A stretch of 64,000 nucleotides of DNA from an uncultured Bacilli bacterium. GTDB lineage: Bacteria > Bacillota_I > Bacilli_A > RFN20 > CAG-826. The notes below the pieces were generated by a model. The model worked only from the letters and a program-made list of their open reading frames with translations. It was not told the DNA's origin and searched no databases. The stretch covers positions 1 to 64,000 of the forward strand of contig CAKPBC010000002.1 of NCBI GenBank assembly GCA_934140155.1, written 5' to 3'. The position numbers and the translations under genes are program-made. Each line of letters opens with the position of its first letter. Within the stretch, counting starts at the first letter, position 1. This document shows positions 25,821 through 35,317 of the stretch, in pieces.

Positions 25821-26955
25821 TAATAATGTTCTCCTTTTGATATACGATTTTTCCATTTACAATTGTCATATAAACATTTAAATTTTCATCAATAATCGTT
25901 AAATCAGCATCCTTACCAATAGCTATACTACCTTTATTCGTTAATCCTAAGTGGTTTGCAACATTTTTAGTAGCCATATCTATTGCTTCAATTAGGGAAA
26001 TACCTAAAACATCTTTAACATTTTTTATTCCTTCATTCATATGTAAAACAGAACCAGCTAGAACGCCACTTTTTAAAGTTGCAACTCCATCTTTTACATA
26101 TACTTTTTGTCCACCTAATTCGTATTCTCCATTAGGTAAAAACCTAGCTTCCATAGAATCAGTTATTAGAATAATTTTTTCACTTGGTTTATTACGATAT
26201 AAAAATTTAATTGCTTCACTAGAAACATGATGTAAATCCGCAATTAACTCAGTATATATTTCATCATGAATTAAGCCTTCTCCTAATAAGCCAATATCAC
26301 GATGATGAATGCCGCGCATAGCGTTATATGTATGTGTTAAACAAGTAATACCATTTTTAAATGCTTCAATAGATTGCATTGCACTAGCGTCACTATGACC
26401 GGCATTTATTAAAATATTGTTATCTTTTAAATATTCTATTACTTCTAAAGAAGTTTCTTCTGGAGCAATAGTTATAATTTTTATTTTCTTATTTGAAGCA
26501 TCGATTAAATCTTTTAAAGTATTAATATCTGCTTTAATAATGTTTTTAGGATCTTGCGCTCCACAATATTTTTTAGATATAAATGGTCCTTCAACATGAG
26601 CACCTATTATATTAGCGCCTGCTTCATTAGAATAATTACCAATAACATTTAAGGCTTTTTTTATAGAAGAAATATCCATACTCATTGTAGTGGGCATAAA
26701 CGATGTAACTCCATCCATAGTAATTGATTTAGCAACATTAGATAGATCTTTATCTGTGGCATACATTACATCTGACCCATTTGCCCCATGAATATGCTCA
26801 TCAATAAAGCCTGGAACAACAACAAGTTTATCATCTAAACTTAATAAATCATCGCCATCTTCAAATGAAGATATTTTTCCATTTTCAAATTGAATAGAAC
26901 TTTTCACTAAGCCAACATTTTCTTTGTATATTGTTACATTTTTAAAACCTTTCAT
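25810..26955 (-). CDS. nagA: N-acetylglucosamine-6-phosphate deacetylase
   Basis: Hydrolyses GlcNAc-6-phosphate to glucosamine-6-phosphate and acetate. 381 aa amidohydrolase: metal site HEHIHG (near residue 60), GAHVEGPFIS with the metal-binding Glu, AGHSDA, THTYNAMRGIHHRD, and the catalytic Asp in LITDSME. GGAGAA upstream. Start overlaps the TGA stop of nagB (ATGA). Completes the step before NagB in the operon. Confidence 0.95.
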   Translation of the reverse strand: MKGFKNVTIYKENVGLVKSSIQFENGKISSFEDGDDLLSLDDKLVVVPGFIDEHIHGANGSDVMYATDKDLSNVAKSITMDGVTSFMPTTMSMDISSIKKALNVIGNYSNEAGANIIGAHVEGPFISKKYCGAQDPKNIIKADINTLKDLIDASNKKIKIITIAPEETSLEVIEYLKDNNILINAGHSDASAMQSIEAFKNGITCLTHTYNAMRGIHHRDIGLLGEGLIHDEIYTELIADLHHVSSEAIKFLYRNKPSEKIILITDSMEARFLPNGEYELGGQKVYVKDGVATLKSGVLAGSVLHMNEGIKNVKDVLGISLIEAIDMATKNVANHLGLTNKGSIAIGKDADLTIIDENLNVYMTIVNGKIVYQKENIINEK

Positions 26956-27686
26956 TGTTTTTTTTCTCCTAATAATAATGAAGCAGCTTCTTCATCACAA
27001 AATATTGTAACATTTTCATGTCTATTTAAAATAGTAACTGGCCAATTAATATCTTCTTTTCCTTCAAACAAATGTTTAATAGCTTCTGCTTTATGAGCAC
27101 CTGTAGCAATAAGAATTATTCTTTTAGCACTTAAAATTGATTTAAGCCCCATTGTAATCGCTGATGTTGGTACTTCATCAAGCGAATTAAAGAAACGACT
27201 ATTATCAATTCTTGTTGATTCTTTTAATTCCACTCTATGAACATTACTTTCAAAAGATGTTCCTGGTTCATTAAATGCTATATGTCCATTACTACCTATT
27301 CCTAATATTTGATAATCAATTCCTCCATCACTAGCAATAGAGTTTTCATAATTAGCAATACTATCTTCATAATTAATACCATCTGGTAAATGAACATTAT
27401 CCATATTGATATCAATATAATTAAATAGATTATGGCACATAAAGTAATAATAAGATTCTTTATTATCTTTTGTTAAACCAATATATTCGTCAAGATTATA
27501 CGTTTTAACAAATTTAAATGATACTTCTTTTTCATTATATTTTTTAATTAATTCTTTATAAACTCCTACTGGGCTACCGCCAGTTGCTAATCCTAAGACT
27601 GCATTAGGTTTCTTATTAATTAATTCCACTATTTCACGAGCTACTTCTTCATTTATTTCTTTATCAGTTAATATTTTTAATTCCAT
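26952..27686 (-). CDS. nagB: Glucosamine-6-phosphate deaminase
   Basis: Turns glucosamine-6-phosphate into fructose-6-phosphate and ammonia. 244 aa, typical of the shorter Gram-positive form that lacks the allosteric tail. Motifs: GLATGGSPVGVYKEL, NLDEYIGL (catalytic Asp) and GIGSNGHIAFNEPG. Ends with TGA, which shows the standard stop codon set. Four-base overlap with nagA. Confidence 0.96.
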   Translation of the reverse strand: MELKILTDKEINEEVAREIVELINKKPNAVLGLATGGSPVGVYKELIKKYNEKEVSFKFVKTYNLDEYIGLTKDNKESYYYFMCHNLFNYIDINMDNVHLPDGINYEDSIANYENSIASDGGIDYQILGIGSNGHIAFNEPGTSFESNVHRVELKESTRIDNSRFFNSLDEVPTSAITMGLKSILSAKRIILIATGAHKAEAIKHLFEGKEDINWPVTILNRHENVTIFCDEEAASLLLGEKKQ

Positions 27687-27691
27687 ACTAC

Positions 27692-30220
27692 TTAGTCCTT
27701 TATATCAATATTTATTGTTTTGTTTTGTGATAAGAATTGTTCATCAAACACTAATGTTTTTTGATTGTTTAACTTACCATTTACTAACACTTTTCTTTCA
27801 CCATTATTTTCATTAACATAATTGATTTTAATTAATGAGCCTTTGACTAATAAAGAGCATGATGCACTGCGACTTGGAAAATAATCGCGAATTGTTATTT
27901 GGACATCTTTTAAAGTTGGTTTAATACCAAAAGCACCTTTAATAAGTGTCTTTAACAATGTATTTGCTGAACCAGTATACCAATCAGACATTGATTCTCC
28001 ATCCATATCTTCTTCAAGGTTATATGAATAAGAATTAGGCATAACAAATGGTGTTGTTGTTAAATTTTTATGGGTAATTGGAAGTAATTTTTCTATTTGT
28101 TCATAAGCAAATTCATTTTCTTCAAGCATAAATAATGCCATTACTCCAAATAATGCTCCGTGAATATAAGTTGCCCCATTTTCAGCGGTGCCTTTTGGTA
28201 AATTAACAATACGTCCAACACCTTTTACATCTTTTTCAAAATATGGCTCGAATGTTTTTAATCCATATTTAGAATCAAGATTTTTAAATCCATCTAATAT
28301 ATCTTCTTTACTCATAAAATTATTTTTAGACATACCAGATATTACATAGAATGCATTCGCAGTTAAAGAATTACGTGACTTATGATCAACATCATCAAAA
28401 CTTCCGACATAATATTCACGATTTTCTCCCCAACCATGAACAATACGTTTTCTATTTCCTTGTTCTTTAATTGCAAATTTTTTAATGCCTTCTTGAATTT
28501 GTTTGTGTTTGCGCTCATAAACTTTAACTAAATCTTCATGCATATTGATTTTAGTAAGCAATTCAATCATTTGTTCAAGATTAGTATAAAGTTGAAGTGT
28601 TGCCATTACTGAAACACCATTTCCATATTCTTTTTTAGGATTTTTAGTGAGTCCAAGTCCATCTAAAGCATCATTCCAATCGCCATACATCGCTCTTAAA
28701 CATTTAGTATCAGCATCAATATGAGTAATTAGATAGTCCATTATTTGAATCATATGGTCTAAAACACTATCACGACGTTTAGAAAGTTTTACTCCGCCGC
28801 CAGGAATACGATCATAATATCCAATTTTTTGTTTTAAAATAGAATAATCGTTTGTATATGCTAAATAGTTATAAATTGTAGAAATAATCCAAACACCTTG
28901 ATCAATAAAATCACGTAAATCCATTAAAGGATTTGATCCTTTAGGTGGAATAGAATATTGACGTGGTGGATTTCCACTAGAATCGATAAAGTTAAGTACT
29001 TCTAATATTTTTTTACGACATGCTTTAGGATTCCAAATTAAAGCAGCTTCAATTTGTTGGCATACATCACGAACTCCTAAAAATAATGCTCCTGAATTCT
29101 TAGCCAAACCGCAATATTCTGTTTGATACATAACATATTTTAAAAATTCATTTAAAACAGCGGTATTAATTTTTTCATTATGCCAACTGTCAAAATTAAT
29201 TTTAAGCATGTCATTAGAATTATAAATACGTTTATTATGTTTTTGTTTTTTAATCAATTCATTTTCCACTTCTAAGGCAGAAATGTTTTCTTTCTTTAAA
29301 TTTTCAAATTCTTTTTCATCATGAGTAAAACTCAAAATATAGTTAATAACCACACTTTTTCTTGGGCTTATTTGATAAGTATTAATATCACCCATAATTG
29401 CAGTATCTGTAAAATGAGTAACATATTTTTCTTTAGAAAATTTACCTTCGCGTAATGGAATAGAATTTACTAATTGATTTTCTTTATTGCCCATATAAAT
29501 ACTTCTTGAAGTAGTATTCTCAATGGTCTTTGGAGTTTCTTTAACAAAAGATCTTGTAATAACACCAAAATTATCAATATGAACTTTACGATTTATATCT
29601 TCTGGAGATTCAAAAGCAAAGACATTACCATCAAATGTAGATTTTTTAAACCATTTTGTTTCATTACATTCTCCATTGGCGTATTTAAATAAACAATTCA
29701 TATATGAAGATAAATAAATTGTTCTTTCTACGCGACTAATGTTATTCGCGTAAACTGTAAATGCCACTTTTTTATTATCATTAACAAAAATACGTAAAGC
29801 ATATTGCATACTTTTAGTTTGTGCAAGATAATAAACACATTCTTTACTATATACCACTGCGCGCATGACATCTTTTTCTAATGGACTTTGAGCACGTCCC
29901 ATAATGGAAATAGGAATAAATTTATTTTTATGTTTTTCTCCAGCAAAAAAGCCTAAATATGGCTCTTTTCCTTCATCGGAAGGTAACACAATATAGAATG
30001 TCGATTCATTTATAGAAATATATCCTGAAGAATAAGCCCATAATGTAAATCCATCCGTGCCATAAGGGAAACGTGAAACACCAAATTCGCGGTCTTTACA
30101 AACTACACGTCCATCCTTAAGAAAATATGTATTTTCTAATAAATAATTATCTTTATTTAATTTGTTTATCTCTTTAAAAAGAGTTTTAACTTCTTTTTCT
30201 AATTTATATTTTTTTCTCAT
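27692..30220 (-). CDS. GH94 family disaccharide phosphorylase (chitobiose or related)
   Basis: 842 aa, GH94 layout: N-terminal beta sandwich, linker, (alpha/alpha)6 barrel with the catalytic region MYGDWNDALDGLG, and VDHKSRNSLTANAFYV and YWYTGSANTLL-like phosphate and sugar contacts (here SDWYTGSANTLLKTL). The family splits beta-linked disaccharides with phosphate. Next to nagA/nagB and a hexomutase, N,N'-diacetylchitobiose phosphorylase or another GlcNAc-releasing member is the best guess; cellobiose phosphorylase is the alternative. The product would be an alpha sugar 1-phosphate, saving one ATP. Cytoplasmic. Confidence 0.85.
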   Translation of the reverse strand: MRKKYKLEKEVKTLFKEINKLNKDNYLLENTYFLKDGRVVCKDREFGVSRFPYGTDGFTLWAYSSGYISINESTFYIVLPSDEGKEPYLGFFAGEKHKNKFIPISIMGRAQSPLEKDVMRAVVYSKECVYYLAQTKSMQYALRIFVNDNKKVAFTVYANNISRVERTIYLSSYMNCLFKYANGECNETKWFKKSTFDGNVFAFESPEDINRKVHIDNFGVITRSFVKETPKTIENTTSRSIYMGNKENQLVNSIPLREGKFSKEKYVTHFTDTAIMGDINTYQISPRKSVVINYILSFTHDEKEFENLKKENISALEVENELIKKQKHNKRIYNSNDMLKINFDSWHNEKINTAVLNEFLKYVMYQTEYCGLAKNSGALFLGVRDVCQQIEAALIWNPKACRKKILEVLNFIDSSGNPPRQYSIPPKGSNPLMDLRDFIDQGVWIISTIYNYLAYTNDYSILKQKIGYYDRIPGGGVKLSKRRDSVLDHMIQIMDYLITHIDADTKCLRAMYGDWNDALDGLGLTKNPKKEYGNGVSVMATLQLYTNLEQMIELLTKINMHEDLVKVYERKHKQIQEGIKKFAIKEQGNRKRIVHGWGENREYYVGSFDDVDHKSRNSLTANAFYVISGMSKNNFMSKEDILDGFKNLDSKYGLKTFEPYFEKDVKGVGRIVNLPKGTAENGATYIHGALFGVMALFMLEENEFAYEQIEKLLPITHKNLTTTPFVMPNSYSYNLEEDMDGESMSDWYTGSANTLLKTLIKGAFGIKPTLKDVQITIRDYFPSRSASCSLLVKGSLIKINYVNENNGERKVLVNGKLNNQKTLVFDEQFLSQNKTINIDIKD

Positions 30221-30235
30221 ATATTTACCCTCAAA

Positions 30236-31651
30236 CTAATTATCGATATTCTTAACATAATTTTTTAAAATATCGATGTATTGTTCGGCTTTTTCTTTTG
30301 TTTCCATTTCCACAAAAATTCTTAACACTGGTTCTGTGCCTGATCTTCTTAATAAAATCCAAGAATCATTATCGAAAATATATTTTATATTACGTGTAAA
30401 TCTTCTAATTTCTTTTGGTTTTTCTGGAAAATCAATACATTCATTATTTAAATAATTAATAACTTTTTTTTCATCGTGATATGAAATAGATGATTCAATA
30501 TCAGCATGATAAAATTCTGCAAAATCACGTACTTCTTTTACAATACTTGATATTGGCTTATTCATTACAATTATCATTTCTAAAAATAATGCTGCAGCAA
30601 AAGTAGAGTCTTTACCAAATAAATAGCCACGGATTGTTAATCCTCCTGAAGATTCTCCACCAAGTAAAGCATCAACACTTTTCAATTTACTTGAAATATT
30701 TTTAAATCCAACATCTACTTCGTGACAAGTAAATCCCAGTTTGGTTGTTACTTTATCTAATAAATTTGATGTTGCACAGTTTTTCACGCTATCGCCAGTC
30801 ATATGACGATATTTTACCAAATAGTAATATAAACAAGATAAAATTTCATTACTATCAACATATTGACCGCATTCATCTAAAACACCAAGACGGTCACCAT
30901 CAGAATCAATACCAATAATACAATCGTATTTTTTCTTTTTTAAATATTTACGATCGAGTTCCATATTTTCTTTAGTTGGATTTGGCAATTTATTACCAAA
31001 ATACGCATCTTGTTTTTTACCGGTAGTTTCAAAATTTTTAAGATTTAATTCTTTGGCTAATAAAGATAAAGATTTTGTACCAACACCATGTAAATTATCA
31101 AATAAAACTTTGATATTACTTCCATAAACTTTAGGTGAAATCCAACGCTTAATTGATACAACATAATCGGTTAAAAATGAAATGATTTGTACTTCTCCAT
31201 CTTTTAAAGCTTTATTAATGTCTTTAGATTTAACTTCTTTTACTTCCGCAATTAAGTGTTCAATAGTATTAGTAAGTTCAACATCAGCATCCATTCCTTC
31301 TTTTTGAAATACTTTAATACCATTAAAATAATAAGGATTATGGGAAGCGGTAATCATTACTCCAAAATCATTATTAAGACTTTTTGTTTCAAACATTACT
31401 GCTGGAGTTGGCGTTGCTTCTTTAGATAAAAGAACATTAACTTTGTTTCCCGCAAATACTTCTGCCATCCATGTTGCAGCTTTATCGGATAAAAAACGAT
31501 AATCAAATCCAATAACCACTGGTTTAGTAGATTTTCGTTCGATAATTAAATTTGCTATTGCTTGAGCAACAAGGCAAATATTTTCTTTATTAAAATCCTC
31601 TCCAATTACCCCTCGGAACCCCCCTGTTCCGAATTTTATTTTACTTTCCAT
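30236..31651 (-). CDS. Alpha-D-phosphohexomutase (phosphoglucomutase family)
   Basis: 471 aa from ATG 31651 (GAGGAGTG upstream; the GTG three codons earlier is rejected). Four-domain mutase: active serine in MITASHNPYYFNGIKV (Ser103), metal loop GIDSDGDRLGV, sugar loop GGESSGG, phosphate loop RRSGTEPVLRIF. In this operon it most simply turns the sugar 1-phosphate from the GH94 enzyme into the 6-phosphate for NagA. Specificity for GlcNAc or glucose is not visible. It ends 16 bases before the GH94 start. Confidence 0.92.
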   Translation of the reverse strand: MESKIKFGTGGFRGVIGEDFNKENICLVAQAIANLIIERKSTKPVVIGFDYRFLSDKAATWMAEVFAGNKVNVLLSKEATPTPAVMFETKSLNNDFGVMITASHNPYYFNGIKVFQKEGMDADVELTNTIEHLIAEVKEVKSKDINKALKDGEVQIISFLTDYVVSIKRWISPKVYGSNIKVLFDNLHGVGTKSLSLLAKELNLKNFETTGKKQDAYFGNKLPNPTKENMELDRKYLKKKKYDCIIGIDSDGDRLGVLDECGQYVDSNEILSCLYYYLVKYRHMTGDSVKNCATSNLLDKVTTKLGFTCHEVDVGFKNISSKLKSVDALLGGESSGGLTIRGYLFGKDSTFAAALFLEMIIVMNKPISSIVKEVRDFAEFYHADIESSISYHDEKKVINYLNNECIDFPEKPKEIRRFTRNIKYIFDNDSWILLRRSGTEPVLRIFVEMETKEKAEQYIDILKNYVKNIDN

Positions 31652-31677
31652 AAATATCACTCCTCGACAATAAATAA

Positions 31678-32847
31678 CTAATTAATAGTAAAAGGACACC
31701 ACCAAGGTCTTACTAATGTTCCATCACTTTCATTAACTAAAGATACAACCATTGAATAACTTCCTTTTTCAGTTGGAGCATCTTCGCTATAAAATCCTTC
31801 GCCTTTTTCATAATGTACTTTATAATCAACATTATTAGTTATTGATATAACTCTTGGTGTATGCGGATTTCCGTCATAAGTGAATTCCGTTTCATCGCTA
31901 AATGTCACTTGAATATCAACAGCATTACTAGGTTTTATGATATACCATCTAAAATCTGATTCTTCTTTATATTTCTCATCAGCAATAGATTTAATATTAA
32001 TTGCATAAGTACCTGGTGTTTTAGGAGCTTCTTTTCCTAAATTTGTTGCACCATCATCTTTGGTATAATAAATTTCTACTTGCACATCTTCTTCATTAGC
32101 GGTAGCTAGGATTTCTGGAACTTTACCTTCTTCAAAAATTACACCACTTTCAATAGAAAAACTAAATGTTGGAGTTAAACGATTATCAACAGCAATAATT
32201 TCATACCAACGGAAAGCTTCACTTGCTTCATATTTAGAGGTTTCAAATGTTTTAACATTAATAGCGTATTTTCCAATTTCTGTTGGCGCAATTGAGCCTA
32301 AATTTGTTTTTCCTTCATCTTTGGTATAGAAAATTTCATATTCACCGCTAGTTAATTCTGGAATATTAACAACAATATCTTTAACACTACCAATTTCAAA
32401 TTGAGTTCCGTTTTCAAATGGTTTTCCATCAACTAAGAAATTAATTGTTGGTTTTTCTTTTTTTACACTAGCATTTTTAATAGTAATTTTATAAGACGCA
32501 GTAAAACCAAGATAAGTTATCGTTACTGTTTTCTCACCTGTTGTAGTCATATCTGGCTTAGTAACCATACTCATTATTACATCAATTACTTCATTTGTTT
32601 GATTACTATAATTAAGTTTAATTGTCATTCCAGCAATGTCTAATTCTTCATTAACTTCATATTCTGTTTTTAAAGGATAATCTTCAATACTAATACCAAT
32701 TAATGTTGGTTTAGTAGCACTACTTGAATTACTCTCACTAATAGTATCGCTTGTGCTAGGTTTTAAAGATGCGGATGAATTATCGTTATTACATCCCATT
32801 AAACTTAACGCCATAATCATAAATAATGCATATTTAATCTTTTTCAT
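31678..32847 (-). CDS. Lipoprotein with Ig-like repeats
   Basis: 389 aa: lipobox SLMGC (residues 15-19), Ser-rich linker, one bacterial Ig-like domain (about 50-130, 'GMTIKLNYSNQTNEVID...TGEKTVTITYLG') and three repeats (about 135-389) each carrying 'V-Y-Y/F-TKD/E-G-TNLG..AP...G-YAINIK...Y.....FRWY'. These repeats resemble the MBG-like modules of adhesins. No catalytic residues. Probably a surface scaffold or glycan contact protein in the operon. Confidence 0.82.
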   Translation of the reverse strand: MKKIKYALFMIMALSLMGCNNDNSSASLKPSTSDTISESNSSSATKPTLIGISIEDYPLKTEYEVNEELDIAGMTIKLNYSNQTNEVIDVIMSMVTKPDMTTTGEKTVTITYLGFTASYKITIKNASVKKEKPTINFLVDGKPFENGTQFEIGSVKDIVVNIPELTSGEYEIFYTKDEGKTNLGSIAPTEIGKYAINVKTFETSKYEASEAFRWYEIIAVDNRLTPTFSFSIESGVIFEEGKVPEILATANEEDVQVEIYYTKDDGATNLGKEAPKTPGTYAINIKSIADEKYKEESDFRWYIIKPSNAVDIQVTFSDETEFTYDGNPHTPRVISITNNVDYKVHYEKGEGFYSEDAPTEKGSYSMVVSLVNESDGTLVRPWWCPFTIN

Positions 32848-32865
32848 TGTGTGTTACTCCTTTAT

Positions 32866-34143
32866 TTATTTTTTCAATATATTTTCTTCTGTTAATTCAT
32901 CAAATAAGTGGAAACTCTTTTCATCAAGAGCAATTTTGACAATATCACCAAAATGGTAATTAGAACGTCCTTGTATCTTCATAACAAATTCGTTGTTATG
33001 TCCTCTTAAATTTACTTCAACATCATCTAAATTTAGTTTAAGATATACTAAACTTTCACTACCTAATGACTCTACAACGCCTACACGAGCTTTGATATAA
33101 TTTTCATCTTTACTTGCAATATGGATATTTTCACTACGTATACCCATAATCATTTGATGTGGATTCTTTAAATTTTTTTTATAGTAATCTAACTTTTTCT
33201 TAGATTCTTCTAGTTCTTTTTCTCGAGCGGCAATAAACTTTTGACGAGCTTGTTCATTTCCATTAAAAGTAATGTTTTGTAATTGTTCTAGTCGCTCTTC
33301 CTCTTCCTTAATTTTTGCTTTATAGAATTTTCCATGTGCAGCATTTAAAGTACGATTCAGCTTAATTTGCAAGCCATTTTCTAAAGTAATTGCGTCATTT
33401 TCATACTTTACTTGGAAGAAATTCATTGGTGGAGTACCAATAAATCCCGCAACGAATTTATTGTTTGGATGGTCATATAAATTTGTTGGTGTATCAATTT
33501 GTTGAATAATACCATCTTTCATAACAACAATTCTTGTTCCCATCGTCATAGCTTCAACTTGGTCATGTGTAACATAAATAAATGTTGTTTTTAGTTTTTC
33601 ATATAAACGAATAATTTCCACACGCATTGCGCCACGAAGTTTAGCATCTAAGTTACTTAATGGTTCATCAAACAAATATACTTTAGCATCACGAACAATC
33701 GCTCTTCCTAAAGCTACACGTTGTCTTTGTCCACCAGACAAAGCCTTAGGTTTACGGTCAAGATATTCTTCAATACCTAATATTTTTGCCACTTCATGTA
33801 CTTTAGTTTTTATTTCTTCTTTTGGTACTTTACGAAGTTTTAAACCAAAAGCAATATTGTCATACACAGTTAAATAAGGATATAAAGCATAGTTTTGGAA
33901 AACCATTGCTAAATCGCGATCTTTGGGTTCAACATCATTCATATATTCACCATTAATATATAATTCACCGCTACTGATGTCTTCTAATCCAGCAATCATA
34001 CGAAGAGTGGTTGATTTACCACAACCCGAAGGTCCAACAAATACAATGAATTCACCATCTTCAATATCCATTGTAAAATTGCTGACTGCTTTGACATTGC
34101 CTTTATAAATTTTTGTTACATTTTTTAAGCTTATACTTGCCAT
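32866..34143 (-). CDS. MalK-type sugar ABC transporter ATPase with an unusual helical insert
   Basis: 425 aa. N-terminal ATPase domain (1-235) with Walker A GPSGCGKST, signature LSGGQRQR, Walker B VYLFDEPLSN, H-loop THDQ; the C-terminal part has the regulatory OB folds with MIMGIRSENI. MsmK/MalK proteins are usually 365-380 aa; the excess is a charged stretch of about 60 residues (near 272-332, KIKEEEERLEQLQ ... REKELEESKKKLDYY) that looks like a coiled coil in the regulatory domain. It should energise the two permeases encoded in the same operon. Confidence 0.93.
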   Translation of the reverse strand: MASISLKNVTKIYKGNVKAVSNFTMDIEDGEFIVFVGPSGCGKSTTLRMIAGLEDISSGELYINGEYMNDVEPKDRDLAMVFQNYALYPYLTVYDNIAFGLKLRKVPKEEIKTKVHEVAKILGIEEYLDRKPKALSGGQRQRVALGRAIVRDAKVYLFDEPLSNLDAKLRGAMRVEIIRLYEKLKTTFIYVTHDQVEAMTMGTRIVVMKDGIIQQIDTPTNLYDHPNNKFVAGFIGTPPMNFFQVKYENDAITLENGLQIKLNRTLNAAHGKFYKAKIKEEEERLEQLQNITFNGNEQARQKFIAAREKELEESKKKLDYYKKNLKNPHQMIMGIRSENIHIASKDENYIKARVGVVESLGSESLVYLKLNLDDVEVNLRGHNNEFVMKIQGRSNYHFGDIVKIALDEKSFHLFDELTEENILKK

Positions 34144-34159
34144 AATGATACATCCTTTC

Positions 34160-35317
34160 TTAAATTTTTATACTACCAGTCATAAGTGGTATTGATTGAT
34201 CTACTGATTTAGAAATCGCACCAATTAGAATGGATTTTTTCGATAATTTAGAAAATTCAACTTTTGCTATATTTTTTGATTTACGGACTTCTTGATTAAT
34301 TGCTTCTAAATAGTCATCGCCAAGCAAAGTTACACGCCCAGAAATTACAATTTGTGAAACATTAAGCAATTCAATGACATCGCGTATCTTTTGCCCTACT
34401 AAATGAGCAGTTTCATTAATGTAACGATATAAATCTTCTTTCTTTTGATATTCTTTTATTAAATCTTTAACCACAAATGGATGATTATATTTACTTTGAG
34501 CATATTCTTTAATACTACGTAAAGAAGCAAATTCATCTAAGTAACTTTCTTTGCCATGAAATGTTGCATGCATTAATCCTAATTCTCCAGCATATCCTAA
34601 GTCACCGCCATAGAATTTTCCACCAATAATAAGCGCTCCACCAATACCATTATCAATATAAACAAGCATCGCATTATTCGTTGATTTTAAGCAACCACAT
34701 TTCATTTCTCCAATTATTGATAAGTTGATATCATTATCTAAAGTAATTGGAACATCAAAGTACTTTTTAAATATGTTTTTGATGCTATTCTTACCATCAA
34801 ATAAATCGGTATCAAAGTGCTTTGATAATTGTAATTCTCCCGTTATAGCATTTACTCGACCTGGCACGGCAATAATGATATTTCTTAATGGAATATCACG
34901 ATATTCATTTTTCATTAAAATATCTTTTATTCTTAATACTATTTCATACATTATAGCTACATCATATTTATCAATTTCTTTTTCTTCTTCTAATAATATT
35001 TCTTCACGAATATTAGAAATAATTATTTGATAACGGTTATTAGATAAAGACACAACAATAATAAGTCCATATGCTTCGTTTAAAGAATAGAATACTCTTT
35101 TTCTTCCTTTTCCAGCGGTTGAACTTGAATATGAGGCTTTAATAATTCGATCATTGACTAATCCTTTTAATATCGATGATATTGCTGCATGAGACAAATC
35201 TAATTCTCTAGCTAAGTCTGTTGCGGAATAATCTGACTCACGCAACTTTTGTATTACTAATTCATTGTTTACTGTACGAGCATAACTTTGGTCGCACCCT
35301 ACTGCTTCTTTTACCAT
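34160..35317 (-). CDS. ROK-family transcription repressor
   Basis: 385 aa: N-terminal winged helix (LARELDLSHAAISSILKGLV, about 37-56) and ROK sugar-sensor domain with DNDINLSIIGEMKCG, DNGIGGALIIGGKFYGG and GYAGELGLM. The zinc-binding Cys cluster of glucokinase-type ROK proteins is absent, as expected for a repressor. Its ATG overlaps the end of the GLUG gene. A close paralogue (43493-44641) lies beyond the divergent promoter; the two share the N-terminal pattern DQS[YF]AR[TA]VNN.LVI. Likely senses an amino sugar. Confidence 0.92.
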   Translation of the reverse strand: MVKEAVGCDQSYARTVNNELVIQKLRESDYSATDLARELDLSHAAISSILKGLVNDRIIKASYSSSTAGKGRKRVFYSLNEAYGLIIVVSLSNNRYQIIISNIREEILLEEEKEIDKYDVAIMYEIVLRIKDILMKNEYRDIPLRNIIIAVPGRVNAITGELQLSKHFDTDLFDGKNSIKNIFKKYFDVPITLDNDINLSIIGEMKCGCLKSTNNAMLVYIDNGIGGALIIGGKFYGGDLGYAGELGLMHATFHGKESYLDEFASLRSIKEYAQSKYNHPFVVKDLIKEYQKKEDLYRYINETAHLVGQKIRDVIELLNVSQIVISGRVTLLGDDYLEAINQEVRKSKNIAKVEFSKLSKKSILIGAISKSVDQSIPLMTGSIKI

